64,000 nt of DNA from Aristolochia californica (lineage: Eukaryota; Streptophyta; Magnoliopsida; Piperales; Aristolochiaceae). The notes beneath the pieces are model-generated. The model had not been told where the DNA came from, searched no databases, and was given only the letters and a program-made list of their open reading frames with translations. The DNA is taken from positions 22,971,220 through 23,035,219 of the forward strand of contig JARWKL010000015.1 in the NCBI GenBank assembly GCA_029961685.1, given 5' to 3'. Shown in pieces: positions 63,270 to 64,000 of this stretch (positions within the stretch are counted from its first letter, which is position 1; every line of letters begins with the position of its first letter). A program made the position numbers and the translations under genes.

Positions 63270-64000
63270 TTTTTTTCCCATGCCTCAGTAAAAACTTCTC
63301 CAAGCCGATCACTAGATCAAATATACGGGGTGACTACCGCCTTCTTCATCACAACATCCCAAATGAAATGATAGTCTACCTCTATGTGCTTTGTTCTCTC
63401 ATGAAAAACTAGATTACTGGCAATAAAGGTAGCTGCTTGGTTCACAAGAAATGGTCATAGGTTTCTTCTGATAGAACCCTAACTCCTGTGAGACTGATCT
63501 CACTAACATTGTGAGTCATTGCCCTATAATCTGCTTTTGCACTAGACCGAGCCACCACATTTTGTTTCTTACTCTTCCAACTGATTAAATTTCCCCCAAG
63601 GAAAACACAGTACTCAGTAGTTGACTTCTTGTCTAATTTGGAACCAACATAATCAGCATTAAAAAAAGGTTCAATCTTCAAATGACCACTAGGTCTAAAG
63701 AAAAGACCCTTTCTTGGTGCTCCCTTTAGATATCGTAAAATTCTCTATGCTGCCTCGAGGTGGACTTTACATAGATGCTTCATAAATAGACTCACTACAC
63801 TCACCACAAAAGAGATATTTGGTCTAGTAACTATAGCATATATAAGTTTACCACTAATCTCCGATACATTGTTTTATCATTCAATCCTGCACTCTAATCG
63901 TCATGGAGATCATGTCCAACCTCCATCGGTGTATCAATTGGTCTGGCTCCCAAAAGAACATATTCTTGTAGCATATCAGGTTTGTATTTCCGTTGTGTCA
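63270..64000 (-). mobile_element. Copia pol fragment (RT end and RNase H) in the WDR26-like intron
   Basis: Reading inward from 64000 on the minus strand: MLQEYVLLGARPIDTPMEV, a broken RT-connection region with YRILRYLKGAPRKGLFF, then the RNase H block FNADYVGSKLDKKSTTEY, CVFLGGNLISWKSKKQN and VVARSSAKADYRAM. KSTTGYCVFLGGNLVSWKSKKQ and ARSSAEAEYRAM are the classic plant Copia versions, so substitutions and frame breaks make it defective. It continues beyond the window. Confidence 0.9.

Overview
This is nuclear DNA of a flowering plant. Genes are intron-rich with GT-AG borders, AT-rich introns and plant-type proteins. The intergenic space is filled with plant transposable elements: hAT DNA transposons, L1-type LINEs, Copia-like and other LTR retrotransposons, and tRNA-derived SINEs. 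I see nothing bacterial or viral. Exon models were built by hand from reading frames, splice sites and remembered family sequences. Species cannot be assigned.

Layout. 1-8.96 kb: no recognisable host gene; AT-rich fold-back/tandem repeats (1.4-2.9 and 4.7-5.95 kb), a CT-rich leader-like block with telomere-like CCCTAA motifs, a truncated hAT end and a Copia-type LTR. 8.96-18.99 kb: an old, broken L1-type LINE split inside its reverse transcriptase by a 5,680-bp hAT element (11063-16742) with a perfect 8-bp target duplication TCCAGGCC; the hAT transposase gene is itself disabled. 19.4-26.6 kb (+): PIG-A/SETH2-type GlcNAc transferase of GPI-anchor synthesis, 8 coding exons, 457 codons, with Copia gag and SINE debris in introns. 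27.8-29.9 kb (-): a 6-exon gene of unknown function, convergent with PIG-A. 30.1-38.1 kb: three LINE 3' ends, a second hAT derivative and Copia LTR debris. 38.9-39.7 kb (+): a short intronless PPR-like protein behind a promoter with three TGGGCY elements. 41.96-45.74 kb (-): coatomer delta subunit, 11 coding exons, 525 aa, with a (GA)29 tract inside a 105-nt intron. 48.9-50.4 kb (-): an Arg/Ser-rich nuclear protein, 439 aa. 51.87-58.65 kb: two degraded LTR retrotransposons; inside the second sits a 1,794-bp non-autonomous hAT with a perfect 8-bp target duplication (CCCATCAC) that carries a fragment resembling the C-terminal region of a PWWP-domain protein plus a LINE RNase H tail. 59.3-59.7 kb (-): an apparent DUF716-like pseudogene. 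60.3-62.6 kb (-): the last two coding exons of a WDR26-like WD40 protein whose 5' part lies beyond the window. 63.27-64 kb (-): a Copia pol fragment in the adjacent intron.

The host genes do not form a pathway cluster. PIG-A (ER membrane GPI synthesis) and delta-COP (COPI vesicles) both serve the early secretory pathway, but their proximity looks coincidental. The most interesting structures are the gene-fragment-bearing hAT element, the datable nest of insertions, and the uncharacterised convergent gene.
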